This document shows, one piece after another, positions 60,653 through 64,000 of a DNA stretch of 64,000 nt. The stretch lies in assembly GCA_036763105.1 (NCBI GenBank), contig JBAIYS010000001.1, positions 309,860 to 373,859 of the forward strand, written 5' to 3'. The notes under the pieces are model-generated. The model saw only the letters and a program-made list of their open reading frames with translations. It did no database searches and was not told the origin of the DNA. Every line of letters begins with the position of its first letter. Position 1 is the stretch's first letter. Made by a program: the position numbers and the translations under genes. This stretch comes from Peptococcaceae bacterium 1198_IL3148 (GTDB lineage Bacteria; Bacillota; Desulfotomaculia; Desulfotomaculales; Desulfohalotomaculaceae).

Positions 60653-61384
60653 TTACTTTCTACCCAACCTATAGGTTTTCAGCACCAACATGACAAATTT
60701 GGGTAACACCAATTGTCGTTTAATTCGGCTTGGTTCCTTGACCAATCGATACAGCCACTCGATTTTCAGCTGTTGCGTCCATTTAGGTGCCCGTTGCTTT
60801 CTTCCAGACACAACATCAAAGCTACCGCCTACCCCCATGGCCACCGGCACCCCCATTTGGGGCTGATACTTGGCAATCCACTGCTCCTGCCGGGGAGCAC
60901 CTAGGGCCACAAACAACAGGTGGGGATTAGCCTCCCGAATCATTTCCGCAATGCGACCACTTTCACTATCGGTAAAATAGCCGTGATAAGTGCCGACAAT
61001 GGTTAGGCCCGGGTGTTGCTGCTTTAGCCTTTGGCCAGCCTCTTCGGCCACCCCCGGTGCGGCCCCCAATAAAAAGACCCGCCAGCCTTGGTGTTCGCCT
61101 TTGGCACAAAGGTGTAGCATTAAATCAATGCCGGTCACCCGCTCCGGCACCGGACTACCGGCGATGTTGCAGGCCCAGACAATACCGGTGCCATCCGGCG
61201 TTACCAAATCGGCGCTGTTGGCTAAATCCAGCAGTGCTTTCTCCCTTTGGGCCCGATACAAATACTCCGGGTTTAGCGTTATGATATGATGCGGGCGGCC
61301 GGATTTTACAAAATCTGCCGCCCGGTCTACAGTTTGTTCCATATTAAGGGCATCAATATAAGCCCCTAGCAATTCTACTCTCAA
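60653..61384 (-). CDS. tagA: WecG/TagA/CpsF family glycosyltransferase
   Basis: A GT26 enzyme of 243 residues that adds ManNAc (or a related sugar) to GlcNAc-PP-undecaprenol, the second step of wall polymer linkage. Motifs: IITLNPEYLYRAQREKALL, DLVTPDGTGIVWACNIAG, RVTGIDLMLHLC, GAAPGVAEEAGQRLKQQHPG, and LGAPRQEQWIAKYQPQMGVP with GVGGSFDVVSG. The frame opens at a GTG 61399, but TTG 61384 follows GAGG by 9 bases and fits the family start. It follows the SLAP gene by 15 bases, so they are co-transcribed. Confidence 0.92.
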   Translation of the reverse strand: MRVELLGAYIDALNMEQTVDRAADFVKSGRPHHIITLNPEYLYRAQREKALLDLANSADLVTPDGTGIVWACNIAGSPVPERVTGIDLMLHLCAKGEHQGWRVFLLGAAPGVAEEAGQRLKQQHPGLTIVGTYHGYFTDSESGRIAEMIREANPHLLFVALGAPRQEQWIAKYQPQMGVPVAMGVGGSFDVVSGRKQRAPKWTQQLKIEWLYRLVKEPSRIKRQLVLPKFVMLVLKTYRLGRK

Positions 61385-61399
61385 AGATGTAAACCTCAC

Positions 61400-62308
61400 T
61401 TAAATGTATTTCTTGGTGGTAAAGTGAATAGAGAATGAACTGGTATCAATATCCTTGGCTATCGCCTGGGGTGGAAACTTAAAGGTCTGCAAGCAACCTT
61501 TATTTTTGCCCAAAATTAATTCTTCATCGATATGGAAAAGCTTAGAGGCCACCTTCACCCCTTGGGCATCTTTAACTGTTATTGGAATGTTTTCAATCTG
61601 CAACACCTTTTGGGTACCGTTACGGATCACCACAGTAACCTCAAGCTCACCCTCACTATTAAACTTCACTTCATAGGGAGTAACATTTAACTGATCTGGT
61701 TTAACCGGTGGCAGTTTGGTTAGGATATCTTTTAGTGTTTCAAGCTCCAATTGTCTTTCCTTTTGTTGCATAGCTAAAGCGGCATTTACTTCATCCTGCG
61801 GGCTGTCCTTAGCCATAAAGCTAATTCTCCAGTCATCATGTTTAACAATGTCTACAAATACGTTTTCCTTGTCAAAAATCAATTCCCATGGCCGGGCAGT
61901 GTGTGAAGGAATAGCCCCCATCTTACTTAGGTCAAACTCTTGTTGAGCCAGCACTTTGTTATCTGAGCTAACAATGGCCAGCTTGGTAGCACCCAATCTC
62001 ACCGGCTGAGATAATCCATTGCGCAAATAGAAGCCTACTTCTAGGTGATCCTTCTCATTAACGGCGTAAATACCGTTAAGGCCGATAAAACCTTCTTTAA
62101 TATCTGGTAATTGACCTACTTCTTTTTCCATAATTTCTTTTAAAGCGTAGGATGTATTGCCACTGGCAACCTTCCAATCCGGGTGCAAAGATAGCTTAGT
62201 TTTAATTCTATTATTCTTTTCCGCCTCTTCCGCATTTGCTTTTACTGTAACACTTTCGGTAACTTGGCGCTGTGTTTTGTCTGTCAAACGTTTTAAAAAC
62301 TCGGCCAT
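61400..62308 (-). CDS. SLAP-domain protein (S-layer assembly related)
   Basis: A 302-residue protein with no signal peptide. Two SLAP-type modules are visible: residues 40-165 (LHPDWKVASGNTSYALKEIM, GFIGLNGIYAVNEKDHLEVG, FYLRNGLSQPV) and about 200-300 (LPPVKPDQLNVTPYEVKFNS, LEVTVVIRNGTQKVLQIENI). In Bacillus, SLAP proteins accompany the accessory SecA2 system that exports S-layer proteins. No secA2 is in the window. With tagA next to it and many SLH proteins around, a role in surface assembly is plausible but not shown. Confidence 0.85.
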   Translation of the reverse strand: MAEFLKRLTDKTQRQVTESVTVKANAEEAEKNNRIKTKLSLHPDWKVASGNTSYALKEIMEKEVGQLPDIKEGFIGLNGIYAVNEKDHLEVGFYLRNGLSQPVRLGATKLAIVSSDNKVLAQQEFDLSKMGAIPSHTARPWELIFDKENVFVDIVKHDDWRISFMAKDSPQDEVNAALAMQQKERQLELETLKDILTKLPPVKPDQLNVTPYEVKFNSEGELEVTVVIRNGTQKVLQIENIPITVKDAQGVKVASKLFHIDEELILGKNKGCLQTFKFPPQAIAKDIDTSSFSIHFTTKKYI

Positions 62309-62552
62309 TTACTGTGCCTCCCATATATAAAATTCAATTAACAATAATATATCCAAATATTAAAGTTATCCAAATTAGATTGTACCATAAATCTTTAAAA
62401 GCACAAAACACATTCAGCATAGTAAGATCAAATTTATGAACTAGAATAGTGGTAGTTTTAAAAAACACAAATGGCTAATTATATGTTTAAAATTTTAGCT
62501 AATTATTATATAATATTAATAGCCATAATTAATTAAAAGGAGGCCGGATTAA

Positions 62553-62786
62553 ATGTTTGTCAAATCAACAGAATTTAAAAATAACGTAGGTAAGTTTTTG
62601 CAAATATCACAAGATGAAGAAGTTATCATACTAAAAAACGGCAAACCAATATCTAAACTTGTATCAATAAAAAAAGAAGAAGCACCCCTAACAAAGGAAC
62701 TGGTAGGTGTTCTGAAGCATATGGGAGACATTGACGAGGATGAACTAAAAGCAGAAAGGATCAAGGCTAATGATAGTACTGATTGA
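62553..62786 (+). CDS. Phd/YefM-family antitoxin
   Basis: A 77-residue antitoxin: MFVKSTEFKNNVGKFLQISQ, then EEVIILKNGKPISKLVSIKK, and an acidic tail (DIDEDELKAERIKAN). RBS AAAAGGAGG is 9 bases before the ATG. It overlaps the PIN-toxin frame by 17 bases. The toxin is frameshifted, so only this antitoxin is likely intact. Confidence 0.88.
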   Translation: MFVKSTEFKNNVGKFLQISQDEEVIILKNGKPISKLVSIKKEEAPLTKELVGVLKHMGDIDEDELKAERIKANDSTD

Positions 62787-63182
62787 TACAATGTTATTTT
62801 AGACGTACTACTCGCTAGAGAGCCACATTTTAAAGATTCGGTAAAGGTTTTAGAAATGGTAGAAATCGGAGAGGCGAAGGGTTATATTACTGCTAATAGC
62901 ATTACAGATATTGCTTATATTATAAAACGTGGTGGCTTTTCAACAGATAGAATTATAGAAATTATTAAACATATTATGCAAATATTAGGGGTAACAAGTT
63001 TAACAAAAACAGATATTTTAAAGGCGCTAGAGTTAGGGTATAAGGATTTAGAAGATGCAATTCAAACCCAGTGCGCCAAAAAAATACGGGCGGAATATAT
63101 AATTACAAGAAACAAAAGGGGTTTTTTAGATAAAAGCATAAAAGTTTGTTCACCAACAGAATTTATAAAAGAGCTTTATTAA
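62770..63182 (+). pseudogene. PIN-domain toxin (VapC-like), frameshifted near its start
   Basis: The ATG at 62770 begins MIVLIDT but then meets a stop at codon 11. If one base (A) is added in GATACA-ATGTT, the protein continues NVILDVLLAREPHFKDSVKV, LEMVEIGEAKGYITANSITD, GYKDLEDAIQTQCAKKIRAE and YIITRNKRGF, a typical PIN toxin with the DTN, E, D and TRN active sites. The base is most likely lost from a short A run. It is coupled to the antitoxin. Either a true inactivation or a sequence error. Confidence 0.85.
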
Positions 63183-63227
63183 ACCTAGATATACTGCCTA
63201 ATTCTCGGCGCACTCTTAATAAATTGA

Positions 63228-63470
63228 TCAAAAGATTATAAAGGATTCTTTAATGGCCTTTCTTGGACTGGTGGCTTCTAAATTACCATTGTACTCTAGG
63301 TAGGCCTTCATTAACTTCCAAGAAAGTTCGTATGTGAATTCAAACCTCTGTATTGCGGCATCCAAAACAATATCATCTTGATAGGGGTCACGATTGATGC
63401 TTTCATTCAGTTTAATGTAGGCCTTTTTTAAGTCTGCTAATTTAAATTCTAACCTTTCTAAAGTCACCAT
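63228..63470 (-). CDS. HepT-like (HI0074-type) nucleotidyltransferase partner, truncated
   Basis: An 80-residue start of the family: MVTLERLEFKLADLKKAYIK, VLDAAIQRFEFTYELSWKLM, KAYLEYNGNLEATSPRKAIK. Intact relatives run to about 130 residues with a conserved WLDMLEDRNLTSHTY motif; here the frame ends right after KESFIIF, so the C-terminal half, which bears the key RxxxxH motif, is lost. It follows the MNT gene by 16 bases. Probably non-functional. Confidence 0.75.
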   Translation of the reverse strand: MVTLERLEFKLADLKKAYIKLNESINRDPYQDDIVLDAAIQRFEFTYELSWKLMKAYLEYNGNLEATSPRKAIKESFIIF

Positions 63471-63486
63471 CAAATCGCCCCCTTAT

Positions 63487-63792
63487 CTATTTGAAAATAA
63501 CGATACCGTCTTTATCTATATCACCTTTTAGTTTTTGATTAGCCACATCTGCATAATCTACTACATCAAAGGAATATATCACATTTAGTTCATCCAATGC
63601 ATTTGTAATTTGAAACAACCTGTGCTTATCTTTTTTAAATTTCACTGCTAAGTCAATATCCGAAGTTACTTTGTAATCACCCCTAGCCCGGGAGCCAAAA
63701 AGAATTACTTTTTCAATAAACTCGGAATAGCCTTTAAAAACAGTAATTATTTGATCTAACACCTTGCTACTCAACCCATAATTACCCGCCAT
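63487..63792 (-). CDS. Minimal nucleotidyltransferase (MntA/HI0073-type)
   Basis: A 101-residue protein of the MNT family: FGSRARGDYKVTSDIDLAVK holds the GSRARGD turn (33-39) and the catalytic SDID aspartates (45, 47). MNT proteins add AMP to a HEPN/HepT partner to switch it off, as an antitoxin. The partner gene follows but is truncated. ATG start after AGGTGAAAAC. A third acidic residue lies in FDVVDYADV. Confidence 0.9.
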   Translation of the reverse strand: MAGNYGLSSKVLDQIITVFKGYSEFIEKVILFGSRARGDYKVTSDIDLAVKFKKDKHRLFQITNALDELNVIYSFDVVDYADVANQKLKGDIDKDGIVIFK

Positions 63793-63906
63793 GTTTTCAC
63801 CTGCTTAAAAAACCAAATTTTAGCATTAATTTTATTATAACCTATTAAAATACTTGGATACAACTGCCCAAACGTAATTGTCAAATCCTAAGCACTTAGG
63901 TAAATA

Positions 63907-63931
63907 AAAAGCCCAACCCGAGGATTGGACT
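63907..63931 (-). terminator. Terminator of the gene at the right edge
   Basis: AGTCCAATCC-TCG-GGTTGGGCTTTTT on the minus strand: 8-9 bp stem with one G-T pair and a T run, just past the edge gene stop. Confidence 0.75.
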
Positions 63932-63936
63932 TGATT

Positions 63937-64000
63937 TCAATTTTTAGTTTTGTAGCAGTTGTCGGGAAGCTCTTTAGACCATGGAACAAACTTTTCAATC
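63937..64000 (-). CDS. Partial CDS, probably the C-terminus of an IS66-type transposase
   Basis: Only the last 20 residues are in the window: IEKFVPWSKELPDNCYKTKN then TGA. The LPWS.xLPxxC-like ending resembles IS66 TnpC proteins in clostridia. Too short to be sure; it may be any other gene. Confidence 0.4.
   Translation of the reverse strand, partial: IEKFVPWSKELPDNCYKTKN

Overview
The window looks like a chromosomal segment of an anaerobic, spore-forming, low-to-mid GC Gram-positive bacterium, most likely of the Peptococcaceae / Desulfotomaculum group. This is an inference from gene content: a Bacillus-like order of housekeeping genes, a SAM-I riboswitch on metK, a YlmC/YmxH-type PRC-barrel gene, a sigma-H-like promoter on hpf, Spo0A-box-like sites, SLH surface proteins with csaB, and RAYT/REP repeats. 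Almost every gene is on the minus strand. No rRNA, tRNA or CRISPR array was seen.

Left part (1-26.5 kb): DNA repair and division/secretion core. uvrA (cut at the left edge) and uvrB are followed by a Q/G-rich sugar-binding-type lipoprotein and a family 4 uracil-DNA glycosylase. Then come a MinJ-like PDZ membrane protein, a CtpA/B protease, an EnvC-like M23 protein, ftsX and ftsE. A transketolase split in two subunits, a YitT protein, prfB (with its programmed +1 frameshift), secA, hpf, comFC, a GAF sensor protein and metK complete the block. Much of this order (comFC, hpf, secA, prfB, yvjA, ftsE, ftsX, ctpB, minJ, uvrB, uvrA) matches Bacillus subtilis, with the transketolase pair and the M23 gene as extra members.

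Middle (26.5-45.8 kb): envelope genes. These are murJ, an SLH-anchored subtilase, a phosphohexomutase, a DUF421 protein, a Phd/ParE pair with a damaged toxin, tagO, fabZ, a secreted beta-propeller, a phosphodiester glycosidase with copper-amine-oxidase-like domains, csaB, a DUF5693 membrane protein and two tandem secreted FAD oxidoreductases with SLH-like tails.

Right part (45.9-64 kb): an accessory zone. Two RAYT (Y1 transposase) genes are each bracketed by GGGACA-type REP sequences, among gene remnants (ParE, AlbA_2) and a pRiA4b-like protein. Next come a 1893-residue SLH protein with near-identical internal repeats, a Com-like zinc protein preceded by a candidate structured RNA with a terminator, another SLH protein, a DUF4127 lipoprotein framed by two REP pairs, an LCP protein, TagA and a SLAP-domain protein. 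The right edge is a group of damaged toxin-antitoxin genes (Phd/PIN with a frameshift, HepT-like truncated, MNT) next to what is probably the end of an IS66-type transposase gene.

Functionally, tagO, tagA, LCP, csaB, SLAP and the SLH proteins form a coherent system: make a secondary wall polymer, attach it, pyruvylate it, and dock surface proteins on it. Across the window three dispersed repeat families recur in the gaps: a ~110-bp palindromic element (TGTAGGGG...CCCCTACA; seven full and four half copies), AATTNNG heptad arrays that often lie beside it, and the GGGACA-type REP/REPINs near the RAYT genes.
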